Positions 34,516 to 42,132 of a stretch of 64,000 nucleotides of DNA are shown here, piece by piece (within the stretch, counting starts at the first letter, position 1; each line of letters opens with the position of its first letter). The stretch spans positions 1 through 64,000 of the forward strand of contig JAAYYU010000309.1 in the NCBI GenBank assembly GCA_012515235.1, written 5' to 3'. Below the pieces are notes generated by a model. The model saw nothing but the letters and a program-made list of their open reading frames with translations, had not been told where the DNA came from and made no database searches. The DNA is from Candidatus Anammoximicrobium sp. (GTDB taxonomy: Bacteria; Planctomycetota; Planctomycetia; Pirellulales; Pirellulaceae). Position numbers and translations under genes: made by a program.

Positions 34516-35213
34516 GCTTGGCTTGTCGGCTGCACGAATTGAGGAAGGATTATGTGCTCAAAGGCGAGACCGTTCACGCCCTGCGGGGAGTCAGCCTGGA
34601 GGTTCCCGAGGGCGATTACGTGGCCATCATGGGACCTTCGGGCTCGGGCAAGAGCACGCTGCTGAATCTGCTGGGCTGCCTGGACAAGCCGACCGCCGGC
34701 TCGTATTTCCTGGGCGACGACGACGTGGCGAAGATGGACGACCGCGAACTGTCGCACATTCGCGCCAGTCGGATCGGCTTCGTCTTCCAGTCGTACAATC
34801 TGATTCCCCAGCTGACGGTCGTCGAGAACATCGAAGTGCCGCTGTACTACCAGGGCCGCGTCAACCGGGAGACCAGAGAACGGTGTCACGCTCTGGCCGA
34901 AATGGTCGGCCTGGGACAACGGCTGGGGCACCGGCCGACGCAGTTGTCCGGGGGCCAGCAGCAGCGTGTGGCCATCGCTCGCAGTCTGGTCAACGACCCC
35001 TATTTCATCCTGGCCGACGAAGCCACGGGCAACCTGGATACCAAGACGGCTCTGGAAATCCTGCAGTTGTTCGCCCGGCTGAACAACGAAGGCCGCACCA
35101 TCATCATGGTCACCCACGAGGACGACGTGGCCGAGCACGCCAAACGCATCGTGCGGCTTCGCGACGGCCTCGTTCAGTCGGACGAACGCCGAGCCCCCGT
35201 GGCCTCCGATTGA
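34512..35213 (+). CDS. ABC transporter ATP-binding protein, MacB/LolD type
   Basis: 233 residues with a complete nucleotide-binding domain: Walker [10 protein letters not shown] (about 41-49), Q-loop [14 protein letters not shown], signature LSGGQQQR, Walker [15 protein letters not shown] and the H-loop VTHEDD. The sequence type ([18 protein letters not shown]) is that of LolD/MacB/FtsE ATPases, which power FtsX-fold permeases for lipoprotein or peptide extrusion. It starts with a GTG overlapping the adaptor's stop codon (GTGA). The expected FtsX/MacB permease is not downstream: the next gene is convergent. The transporter is therefore incomplete in this window and the permease must be encoded elsewhere or lost. 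Confidence 0.92.
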   Translation: MSLACRLHELRKDYVLKGETVHALRGVSLEVPEGDYVAIMGPSGSGKSTLLNLLGCLDKPTAGSYFLGDDDVAKMDDRELSHIRASRIGFVFQSYNLIPQLTVVENIEVPLYYQGRVNRETRERCHALAEMVGLGQRLGHRPTQLSGGQQQRVAIARSLVNDPYFILADEATGNLDTKTALEILQLFARLNNEGRTIIMVTHEDDVAEHAKRIVRLRDGLVQSDERRAPVASD

Positions 35214-35258
35214 AGTCCGCCCGGCAGCCCGAATTGCGACGGCCAAGCGGCGCTGTAT

Positions 35259-36116
35259 TCAGGCTTGACGCGCGGACCCGGCCGCGTCGCCCGGCAGTCG
35301 CGGGGCCACCTGGGGCGTCTGAAATTCGGTCTCGCCGCAGCCAAAAACCGAGCAGCGGCCGGCATACTGCCAGCATTCCCGGTGGTGCGGCGTCTTGCAG
35401 CGCCGGCAGAACACGAGCCCCTCGCGGATCTCCTCGCCGCAGATGCGGCAGACAACTTGCTCCAGCACCTGGGCCGACCGCGGCTCGACAAAAGTGATGC
35501 CGCGCGTCCGCGTCAACAGCGCCTGGTCGTACAGTTCCAAGGCCGTCTCCACGAAACGAATCAGCTGCGGGCCGGGCTGGATCGGCAGGACCTTGGTGAT
35601 CGTCATCGCCCCTCCGTCAAGCTGGATGCACAGCGGTGACACCTTGGGACACGTGCGGAGTTGCTCGACGTGCGACTGGACGACTTTGGTAACGAGTTCG
35701 GCCACGGCGCGCGGGTCCGTTCCCCGCACGGAACACGGAATCGTCCAGGCGTCCGCGGGCGGTGACAGCGTTTGCAGGCCGTCGAGCGGCGTCGCGCGCG
35801 AAGGCCAGGGCGGATAGCGGATTTCCGCCCGCCACGCTCCGCCGGACCAAGGCAGATGCACGCGGACGGCCGCTCCTCGGCCCAGGCTGTGAGGCGACGG
35901 GACCAGCGTTTCGACCGTCACCTGAACCGCGCCGTAAGGAAAACGCACCTGCGGCGTGTCGAACCAGCCCGTGCCAGAGCACTCGCCGTGAAAGCGTTGC
36001 GCCAGCAGGCGGCAGGCCGCTTGCCGATCCCCGTGCTGCGGCGCTCGGCTCGAAGCGAAAACCGCCAGCGCGCCCAACAACGCGACGAGCGCCAAGAATG
36101 TGCCAAGACATGCCAT
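35259..36116 (-). CDS. Membrane-anchored RING-like (Prok-RING) protein, putative E3
   Basis: 285 residues. An N-terminal hydrophobic helix (3-21) anchors the protein. A middle region of about 190 residues has no recognised fold. The C-terminal treble-clef zinc domain (223-260) has ligands C223, C226, C237, C240, H244/H245, C248, C255 and C260 in the order CRIC, CRRC, TPHHRECW, CSVFGC. This pattern matches the prokaryotic RING-finger family reported in bacterial ubiquitin-like operons. It is the last gene of the UBL-E2-E1-JAMM operon, 67 bases after the JAMM gene, which supports an E3-like or scaffold role at the membrane. ATG 36116 was chosen because it begins directly with the anchor; the frame stays open upstream. 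The E3 role is inferred. Confidence 0.8.
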   Translation of the reverse strand: MACLGTFLALVALLGALAVFASSRAPQHGDRQAACRLLAQRFHGECSGTGWFDTPQVRFPYGAVQVTVETLVPSPHSLGRGAAVRVHLPWSGGAWRAEIRYPPWPSRATPLDGLQTLSPPADAWTIPCSVRGTDPRAVAELVTKVVQSHVEQLRTCPKVSPLCIQLDGGAMTITKVLPIQPGPQLIRFVETALELYDQALLTRTRGITFVEPRSAQVLEQVVCRICGEEIREGLVFCRRCKTPHHRECWQYAGRCSVFGCGETEFQTPQVAPRLPGDAAGSARQA

Positions 36117-36183
36117 CGCTCTGGCCCCACACAAAGCCCAAGTTTCCGAGGCTACTTCCGCCCGGCGACGCGGGATTTCGCTG

Positions 36184-37224
36184 CTACCGGATCGCCGTCT
36201 GGTCCGCTCGGCTGTCCGTCTCCGGCGTCGGCCCAGGATTCGTCGCCAGCCCCGTTTGCCTCGCCGCCGGAGCGACGCGCCGACGCTTCCAGGCCGCCAA
36301 GGCCGTCCAAACGCACGTCCCGACAACGAGCACCCCCACGCCCGCCAGGCCCCAGCTGTCCGGCTGACGCATCCAGTCGCCTGCGACGGCCACCGCATCG
36401 GCCGGGCCGCCCGGTTCCGGCGCGAGCATCTTCCATCCCAGCAGTGTCAGGAGCAGGAACATCGCAAGCAGCACTCCCAGGACCGTGAAGCCCAGCCCAA
36501 AGCGGCGTGGACCGGTGTCCGGTGCCGGCATCGCCGGAAACGGCAGTTTGGAAAATGGAGCGGCTCCCGGACCGGAAGCGTCGGCGCCCATCATGCCGCT
36601 GTCCAAGGAGGCAACGAAAGACGACAATTCGCGTTCTCGAAATCGGGACGTGAACAGGTAGAACCCCCCGGTGCATCTGATCTGGTCCGACTCCTCCCTC
36701 GTCCATTGAAAGAACCCTCGCCGGCCCTGGCACGGATCGAGCACCAACGCCACATCGGCCGGCCGACCGAAGAAATGTTCGCAGATGAAGCGATCCAGCT
36801 CCGACAGGAACACGCCCAGGTTCGGGTGCGTGTGATACCAGCCGACAATTTGCAGGTCGTCGGACAACGCCGCTCGTTGCCGCGTGAACTCGGCCCATGT
36901 TTCATGCGTGAACTTGAAACTGCCCGCCGTACTCTCGTGATGCTGCGCGCGGAGCGTGTCGGCAATCACCACGAAGGGCCGCCCTTGATCGTCTTCATAC
37001 TGTCCGCCCAGCATCACGCCCCCCAGTTCCAGACGCGTATCTGACAGGGCGTGGCTTTCGAGGTCCCGCAGTGCGTCCAGATCGACGAAGATCGTCAAGT
37101 CCTCGTCGGCCGGACATCCGCAAGCGGCAACGCGGAACCGCCGGTCGCCGTCGGGGCGCAGACGCCGTTCGCACGGCGCCGCCCGGACTTCACCGAACCG
37201 GATTTCCCGATCATCTGCGGTCAT
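36184..37224 (-). CDS. JAMM/MPN metallopeptidase with two C-terminal membrane helices
   Basis: 346 residues. The JAB/MPN domain (about 45-205) has the full zinc-protease signature: E66 in LELGGVMLGG, H131 and H133 in WYHTHPNLGVFLSELD, S141 and D144. In eukaryotes such enzymes remove ubiquitin (Rpn11, AMSH); in bacterial ubiquitin-like operons they are predicted to mature or deconjugate the UBL. Two hydrophobic helices follow (242-264 and 291-312), then a basic tail, so the catalytic domain probably faces the cytoplasm as a membrane-tethered deconjugase. The ATG overlaps the E1 stop codon (ATGA, 37221-37224), showing translational coupling. The much longer open frame upstream is antisense-like and ignored. 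Confidence 0.9.
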   Translation of the reverse strand: MTADDREIRFGEVRAAPCERRLRPDGDRRFRVAACGCPADEDLTIFVDLDALRDLESHALSDTRLELGGVMLGGQYEDDQGRPFVVIADTLRAQHHESTAGSFKFTHETWAEFTRQRAALSDDLQIVGWYHTHPNLGVFLSELDRFICEHFFGRPADVALVLDPCQGRRGFFQWTREESDQIRCTGGFYLFTSRFRERELSSFVASLDSGMMGADASGPGAAPFSKLPFPAMPAPDTGPRRFGLGFTVLGVLLAMFLLLTLLGWKMLAPEPGGPADAVAVAGDWMRQPDSWGLAGVGVLVVGTCVWTALAAWKRRRVAPAARQTGLATNPGPTPETDSRADQTAIR

Positions 37225-38402
37225 GGCTGGTCGAGACTCCCCAGGACTTCCCGCCGGTCGCCGGCCAGCAAGAAGACGCCTTCGCTGTCGCGGTTGGCCA
37301 CGCGCACGATGTCGTAGGGCGGGATGCCCAGGGACGCAAGCCGCTCTCCGGCCAGGGCATGATCCGGCTCCACCGTGTGGACGATCTGGGGCTGTGACAA
37401 TTCGCCGCACTGCGGGCAGGTGGCCCGGCCCAGGCCCACCAACGACAACGGCTGCAAGACTCGCTGTACGGCGTCGCAACGCCCACACGCCAGCGAAACC
37501 ACCAGGTCGCGGTCCAGCGACAACTGCAGATCGCCGTCGCCCAGGTGCGGGCGGACCGCGGCGAACAGGTCGGCCGCCGTGTGCCGGCCGGCCTGCAGCG
37601 GCAGTTCGATCGGCGCTGCATAGGTTTCGTGACTTAAGCAATCCTCGCGCCGCTGGAACCGCGTCCGGTACGATTGGCTGGCAGCCCCGTTGAATACAAA
37701 GGCTTCTCCGCCCGGCACCGGCAGTCCGTGAATCAGTTTCAGCGCCTCCTGCGTTTGCAGGCCGCCGATCAGCGAAGCGATCGTGGGCACCGTCGGCACG
37801 CGTCCGGCCGCCAGGTCCTCCTGCCGCAGCAGCGGGCAACTGTACCGCAGGTTGATCAAGCGGTAATCGTTCTCCGTCATCCCGCATTCGTAGCACGCAC
37901 TGTCCGGCGGCGTAAATACCTTGACCACGCCGTTCAATTCCTGAATCCCGCCGTCGATCCACGGTGTCGAGACCTTCCAACAGCAGCGATTCACCCACAG
38001 CCGGGCCTCCCGGTTGTCCAGACAGCCGATCACCACGTCGGCATCTCGAAAGACCCCCAAACCCACGGACGTGAGCACGTTTCCGGGCAGCGCGGTGACG
38101 GTCACATCCGGATTCAGCTCCCGGACTGCTTCCGCCGCCACGTCGGCTTTCGGCCGCCCCCGGTCGCGCGCCCGGAACAGCACCGAACGTGTCAGGTTGG
38201 CAGCTTCCACCACGTCAAAGTCGACGACGCTCAAGTGCCCGACGCCCACCAGTGCCAGGTTCTTCAGCACTTCGTTCCCCAGCGCCCCCGCCCCGACGAC
38301 CAGCACACAGGCCCGCCGTAGCCGTTCCTGATCCCACCACGGAATCAGCCGCAGTCGGGCGTAACGGTCGTTGTCGTCCACGTGAAGCGGTGTGTCGGGC
38401 AC
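37221..38402 (-). CDS. ThiF/E1-like UBL-activating enzyme
   Basis: 393 residues. The adenylation domain has the nucleotide loop GAGALG (37-42), VVDFDVVEAANLTRSVLF with D61/D63, and the Arg/Lys pair in RDRGRPKAD. A zinc pair CYEC (C170, C173) is followed by YSCPLL, whose C189 is the best candidate for the thioester Cys, and by PTVPTIASLIGGLQTQEALKLI, the usual E1/MoeB segment. Two further CxxC pairs (306-309 and 329-332) add a C-terminal zinc-binding region. It should adenylate the UBL C-terminus and pass it to the E2 encoded upstream. The start is a GTG at 38402, with a second GTG at 38381. The gene overlaps the JAMM gene by four bases. Plain MoeB or ThiF is less likely given the E2, RING and JAMM neighbours. 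Confidence 0.92.
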   Translation of the reverse strand: MPDTPLHVDDNDRYARLRLIPWWDQERLRRACVLVVGAGALGNEVLKNLALVGVGHLSVVDFDVVEAANLTRSVLFRARDRGRPKADVAAEAVRELNPDVTVTALPGNVLTSVGLGVFRDADVVIGCLDNREARLWVNRCCWKVSTPWIDGGIQELNGVVKVFTPPDSACYECGMTENDYRLINLRYSCPLLRQEDLAAGRVPTVPTIASLIGGLQTQEALKLIHGLPVPGGEAFVFNGAASQSYRTRFQRREDCLSHETYAAPIELPLQAGRHTAADLFAAVRPHLGDGDLQLSLDRDLVVSLACGRCDAVQRVLQPLSLVGLGRATCPQCGELSQPQIVHTVEPDHALAGERLASLGIPPYDIVRVANRDSEGVFLLAGDRREVLGSLDQP

Positions 38403-38475
38403 GATGATTACCCCACCCTATCGGAAGCGTGCCACAAGCGGTTCTGTGCGGAAGAAATCGGCTCCTGGATCGCCG

Positions 38476-39147
38476 TCAACCGATGTACAGCACGTCGGGA
38501 GACGCTGTTTTCCACCCGCCTTCCGTCACCAGTTCCGCTTCGACGATGTCGTCGTCCAACCAGGCCCATCCCGCACTGGCGGGCTCTCGGACAACGGCGG
38601 ACGGGGGCACGGGCATGACCGGCCCGTCGGCGGAAGTTCCCGCGGGCCGCGCGAGGCGATCCCGCAACACGCGCCCGTCGATTGGAAACCGGAATTCGGT
38701 TTGGCTGCAAGCCCACTGGGCCGCCGCTCGATTGTACGGGCTGTTCACGTCATAGTTCGCGTACCGGGCCATGTCCCACAGCATCACGCACAATTCATCC
38801 AACCGCAGACCGGGTGCCCAATGCGTGCTGTAACCGCCCAGACAGACGACGCCGTTGGCCGAGATATTCGGGTGAAAGACGGGAGTCCGCCAGGCCAATT
38901 CCGGGATCATTCGAGGGTAGGAGGCCCCCAAACGAATCAGCACTTCGTGGCCCTCTCTCAGCAAGACTCTGTCGGATCCCTCCGGCTTCCACACGCCTGG
39001 GCCGCGGAACCGCACGAAGTAAACCTCCGGCGGGCCGGCAAACGGTGTGGCGGGCGTGGTGATGTGGACGATGCTGCTTTCGGCCTGCAACAGTTGCATC
39101 GCCTTCCAGTCGCTCTCCAGCCGGCGCAGACGCGGTGATCTTCGCAT
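38476..39147 (-). CDS. E2 ubiquitin-conjugating-enzyme-like protein
   Basis: 223 residues with a UBC-fold pattern. After an N-terminal helix (RRLESDWKAMQLL) and strands (EVYFVRFRGPGVW, HEVLIRL) come SYPRMIPELAWRTPVFHPNI and the active site. HPN is at 92-94 and the predicted catalytic Cys is C102 in NGVVCLGG; the eight-residue spacing from Asn to Cys equals that of eukaryotic E2s such as UbcH5. C-terminal helices follow (LRLDELCVMLWDMARY, then SPYNRAAAQWA) and a polar tail of about 60 residues. It should receive the UBL from the E1 and transfer it to targets. ATG 39147 is fixed by GAGGGAG seven bases upstream. It lies 76 bases after the UBL gene and 73 before the E1 gene. Confidence 0.9.
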   Translation of the reverse strand: MRRSPRLRRLESDWKAMQLLQAESSIVHITTPATPFAGPPEVYFVRFRGPGVWKPEGSDRVLLREGHEVLIRLGASYPRMIPELAWRTPVFHPNISANGVVCLGGYSTHWAPGLRLDELCVMLWDMARYANYDVNSPYNRAAAQWACSQTEFRFPIDGRVLRDRLARPAGTSADGPVMPVPPSAVVREPASAGWAWLDDDIVEAELVTEGGWKTASPDVLYIG

Positions 39148-39223
39148 GTGCTGACTCCCTCTGTCGCTGAAGGCTCCGGGGCAGGCCGGCTGGGTTGCAG
39201 ACCCGAACCGGCGCGACACGCTC

Positions 39224-39529
39224 TCAGCGTCGCGAACCGGCCACGATCTCGGGGTAGATGATCAAGTGATCGCCCTCGCGCACCCCCGCGACGGGCAGCG
39301 TCTGCTCCTCGCGCAGCCGCCTGCCAGCCTCTTTGTGATCCAGACTGTAACTCATGGGTTGGCCATCCGGCCCCGTCACGGGCAGGTTCATCTTGGTGAT
39401 GACGTTGGGCAGAATCCGCTTGACCGTGACCGTTTCTGCGATGATCGCCTCGACCGACTTGGCGCCCGTCTGGTCGAGAAAGGTAACTCGCGTCCCTCTC
39501 GGTTCCGCCCCAGCAACCGGCCCGGCCAT
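39224..39529 (-). CDS. Ubiquitin-like beta-grasp protein
   Basis: 101 residues. The core (about 12-97) reads as a beta-grasp: strand TRVTFLDQTG, strand and helix SVEAIIAETVTVKRILPNVI, PDGQPMSYSLDHKEAGRRL, and a last strand GDHLIIYPEIV preceded by a LREEQTLPVAGV turn, recalling ubiquitin's late strands. The C-terminus is AGSRR: a single Gly (98) and three trailing residues, not a free Gly-Gly. Cleavage after G98 by the JAMM enzyme would give a conjugatable end, but this is inference. ATG 39529 follows GGAGG at five bases; the frame opens slightly earlier without a better site. First gene of the operon. Identification rests on fold pattern plus E2/E1/JAMM/RING context. Confidence 0.78.
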   Translation of the reverse strand: MAGPVAGAEPRGTRVTFLDQTGAKSVEAIIAETVTVKRILPNVITKMNLPVTGPDGQPMSYSLDHKEAGRRLREEQTLPVAGVREGDHLIIYPEIVAGSRR

Positions 39530-39579
39530 GATATCCTCCACGCCAAACAAGACCCTGAAGTCGAAAAATGCTCGCCCGC

Positions 39580-39585
39580 ATTATA
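39580..39585 (-). promoter_or_regulatory. -10 box of the ubiquitin-like operon promoter
   Basis: Read on the minus strand this is a perfect TATAAT, about 50 bases before the UBL start codon. The -35 region is weak (TTACCG at 18 bases), so an activator or another sigma factor may take part. It lies in the spacer shared with the divergent groES. Confidence 0.55.
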
Positions 39586-39793
39586 AAGCATTCGTCCGGC
39601 CGCCGGTAAGCTTGGAGACCCCCACGGCGATTGCCTCGAAGCGGCCGTGACGCCGCAGTGGAATCGCAAGTCTTGTCGCTTCCTGTGGATACGAGCCGAA
39701 AGACCCTTCGCAAGTTCCTAGCAATTCCTGCGCCAAATGACTCAAAGCAGGTGCCACAATTTTCGGGTACAGTCGTGGATTCGGCTGTTGTCC

Positions 39794-39822
39794 TTGAACA
39801 GACGGGGACGGCGTGCGAGAAT
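39794..39822 (+). promoter_or_regulatory. Candidate groES promoter
   Basis: TTGAAC (39794-39799) and GAGAAT (39817-39822) are separated by 17 bases, about 100 bases before the groES start. The -10 matches consensus at four of six positions. Weak; sequence match only. Confidence 0.3.
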
Positions 39823-39922
39823 GTGGCCCCAGGCACGTGGCCGGCTTGCCGGCGACTGCGCGAGGTCGTGGCGTGTTACGTTGTGCGCCAGACCGATGAA
39901 GTTTCATCCAGGAGTGGAAGCA

Positions 39923-40210
39923 ATGAAAGTGGTGCCGTTGGGGGACAAGGTCGCAGTTAAGCCTCTTGAACCGGATACGACGACACCGGGAGGGGTCGTA
40001 TTGCCCGACTCAGCCCAAGAGCGGCCCCAACAGGGGCGTGTCCTCTCGGTGGGAGACGGTCGTTTGCTGGCTGACGGCACGCGGTTGGCCCATCAAGTCA
40101 GCGAGGGTGATCGGATTCTCTTTTCCCGCTACGCGGGCACGGAACTCATGGTCGATGACGAGGAGTTGTTGATCATGAACGAGGACGAGATTCTGGCGGT
40201 TTTCGAGTGA
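39923..40210 (+). CDS. groES: Co-chaperonin GroES (Hsp10)
   Basis: 95 residues covering the whole Cpn10 family: VPLGDKVAVKPLEPDTTTPGG, the mobile-loop region (GGVVLPDSAQERPQQGRVL), EGDRILFSRYAGTEL and the terminal strand LLIMNEDEILAVFE. It caps the GroEL barrel during protein folding in the cytosol. ATG 39923 has AGGAG eight bases upstream; the longer open frame is ignored. No groEL follows: the next gene encodes a secreted toroid-like protein. Planctomycete genomes often hold several chaperonin copies, so this may be a solitary paralogue. Confidence 0.95.
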   Translation: MKVVPLGDKVAVKPLEPDTTTPGGVVLPDSAQERPQQGRVLSVGDGRLLADGTRLAHQVSEGDRILFSRYAGTELMVDDEELLIMNEDEILAVFE

Positions 40211-40339
40211 TCGCCCTGGAATCGTCCAGTCTTGCTGCGGCAAATACCGGGCTGTCTTGTTGGTACGGGTGCACGGCTCGGTGTGGTGTCCATCGGCATG
40301 TGCCTGCTGCAAATCGGCCAGTTACTCAGGTGAAAAGCC

Positions 40340-41473
40340 ATGTTTAGGAATTGCTCGTTCTTTCTTCTCGGTCTTGCCGTGCTCGCCGGATGGCAGCACG
40401 CGTTTGCGGCGGCGGAGACGCCTCGCGCCGACGCTGCGGACTACGAACAGATGGTGAGTCGGGCGATCGGCTACTTGGCCACCAAGGGTCAGGCGGAGGA
40501 CGGCTCATTCAGCAGCCAGGCCGGTCCGGCGGTCACGGCACTGGTGGCGACCGCCCTGATGCGTCATGGCCGGACCCCGAGCGATCCCTTGGTCGCCAGG
40601 AGTCTGGCGTACATGGAGCAATTTGTCCGATCGGATGGCGGCTTCTTCCGGACCGGCTCGCTATATGCCAATTACGAGACTTCGATCGCCATCCTCTGTC
40701 TGACCGAAGCCAACAAGGATGGGCGGTATACGGAAACGCTAAAGAAAGCGGATGCGTACATCCGGAATCTGCAGTGGGACGAGGGCGAGAACAAGGATTC
40801 GTCTGACCCAACCTACGGCGGCGCTGGTTATGGGAAGCACAAACGGCCGGACCTTTCGAATACGCAGTTCTTCATGGACGCCTTGCAGGCGATGGGCACC
40901 GACAAGAACGACGAGGCTGTCAGGCGGGCGTTGATTTTCGTATCTCGCTGCCAGAACCTCGAAACCGAGCACAATACGACGCCGTTTGCCGCCAAGAATC
41001 CCGATGGCGGCTTTTACTACACCCCGGCTGCCGGCGGTTCCAGCATGGCGGGAACGACGCCGGACGGCGGCTTGCGGAGTTATGGATCGATGACCTACGC
41101 CGGTCTGAAGAGCATGATTTATGCCGGGTTGAGTGCGGATGACCCGCGGGTCAAGGCGGCCGTGAAGTGGATCCGCATGAACTACGATCTGACTTCGAAT
41201 CCGGGCATGGGCGCCTCTGGGCTGTACTACTACTATCACACCTTTGCCAAAGCCCTCGATGCTTTGAAGGAAGACGTGTTCGCGGATCAGCAGGGCAACA
41301 AGCACGATTGGCGTGCGGACTTGCGGGCGGAATTGGCTCGCCGCCAGCTGCCGGACGGTTCGTGGGTGAACGAAGCCGACCGTTGGATGGAGGGCGATCC
41401 GAACCTGGTGACTGCCTATGCGCTGCTGACGCTTTCCTACTGCAAACCGCAGCCACAAGCGGCATCGCGATGA
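40340..41473 (+). CDS. Secreted prenyltransferase/squalene-oxidase-repeat-like protein
   Basis: 377 residues. A cleavable signal peptide (about 1-24, ending AFAAAE) is followed by an alpha/alpha-toroid pattern with repeated QxxDGSF/DGGFF/DGGFYY turns: AEDGSFSSQAGPAVTALVATALM, RSDGGFFRTGSLYANYETSIAIL, NPDGGFYYTP and LPDGSWVN. These QW-like motifs occur in terpene cyclases and in secreted proteins of unknown role common in planctomycetes. The DXDD acid motif of squalene-hopene cyclases was not seen, so enzymatic cyclisation is doubtful. It overlaps cmk by four bases (ATGA), giving translational coupling to a housekeeping gene. Confidence 0.8.
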   Translation: MFRNCSFFLLGLAVLAGWQHAFAAAETPRADAADYEQMVSRAIGYLATKGQAEDGSFSSQAGPAVTALVATALMRHGRTPSDPLVARSLAYMEQFVRSDGGFFRTGSLYANYETSIAILCLTEANKDGRYTETLKKADAYIRNLQWDEGENKDSSDPTYGGAGYGKHKRPDLSNTQFFMDALQAMGTDKNDEAVRRALIFVSRCQNLETEHNTTPFAAKNPDGGFYYTPAAGGSSMAGTTPDGGLRSYGSMTYAGLKSMIYAGLSADDPRVKAAVKWIRMNYDLTSNPGMGASGLYYYYHTFAKALDALKEDVFADQQGNKHDWRADLRAELARRQLPDGSWVNEADRWMEGDPNLVTAYALLTLSYCKPQPQAASR

Positions 41474-42117
41474 TTGTCACGATTGACGGACCGGCCGGCG
41501 CGGGCAAAAGCACGGTGGCCAGGTTGCTGGCGGAAAAACTGGGGTTTCGCTTCCTGGACACGGGGGCCATGTACCGGGCCGTGACGCTGGCGGCGTTGCG
41601 GCGCGGATTTGCGTGCGGGGACGCGGAGGGCTGGGCCGAACTGGCTCGGCGGGTCCAGATCCGCTTGGCGGGCGAACGCGTCCTGCTGGACGGCGAGGAC
41701 GTGAGCGACGCGATTCGGACCAGTCACGTCACCGCCCACGCGCGCTATGCCTCGGACAATCCCAAGGTTCGTGAACATTTGGTGAGACAGCAACAGGAGA
41801 TCGGCAGCCTGGGGGATATCGTCACCGAGGGGCGCGACCAGGGCACGGTGGTATTTCCGCACGCCGAGTGCAAAATCTTCCTAACCGCCTCTCCGCAAGA
41901 GCGGGCTCGCCGCCGGGTTCAGGATCTGCGGCAGCGGGGCGAAGATCCGTCTTTTGACGAGGTGTTGACTCAGCAGGTTCAACGCGATCAACGGGATTCC
42001 AGCCGCGGGGTCGGGCCGTTGTTGCGGGCCCAGGACGCGGTCGAAGTGGTCACGGATGGGATGGCGATTGAGGAAGTGGTGGAGCGGTTGATTGACATCG
42101 TGAACAAGCGGCGATAG
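41470..42117 (+). CDS. cmk: Cytidylate kinase
   Basis: 215 residues. The P-loop is IDGPAGAGKSTVARLLAEKLG at the N-terminus, followed by LDTGAMYRAVT (CMP-binding), the conserved VTEGRDQGTVVFP segment, FLTASPQERARRR, and the lid/R-rich DQRDSSRGVGPL. Cytosolic Cmk phosphorylates CMP and dCMP with ATP for nucleotide salvage. It starts inside the stop of the toroid-like gene and is followed 15 bases later by plsC, so the three probably form one transcript. Typical length; identification is secure. Confidence 0.96.
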   Translation: MIVTIDGPAGAGKSTVARLLAEKLGFRFLDTGAMYRAVTLAALRRGFACGDAEGWAELARRVQIRLAGERVLLDGEDVSDAIRTSHVTAHARYASDNPKVREHLVRQQQEIGSLGDIVTEGRDQGTVVFPHAECKIFLTASPQERARRRVQDLRQRGEDPSFDEVLTQQVQRDQRDSSRGVGPLLRAQDAVEVVTDGMAIEEVVERLIDIVNKRR

Positions 42118-42132
42118 GAAGCGTGTCTGGAC

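Larger units (their letters stand above)
39530..39922. other. Divergent spacer between UBL operon and groES
   Basis: 393 bases with no gene. It holds the TATAAT box of the UBL operon and a candidate groES promoter. No CIRCE element (the HrcA operator usually found at groES) was seen. Confidence 0.6.

Noticed and set aside
34161-35246. A 361-codon minus-strand frame opposite the adaptor and ABC ATPase genes
   Set aside because: It is antisense to well-identified genes, and its translation has no domain features.
36184-37998. A 604-codon version of the JAMM protein
   Set aside because: The first 258 codons overlap the E1 gene on the same strand in another frame and look like low-complexity shadow; an ATG overlapping the E1 stop starts the true protein.
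39530-39922. A CIRCE/HrcA operator upstream of groES
   Set aside because: No TTAGCACTC inverted repeat was found.
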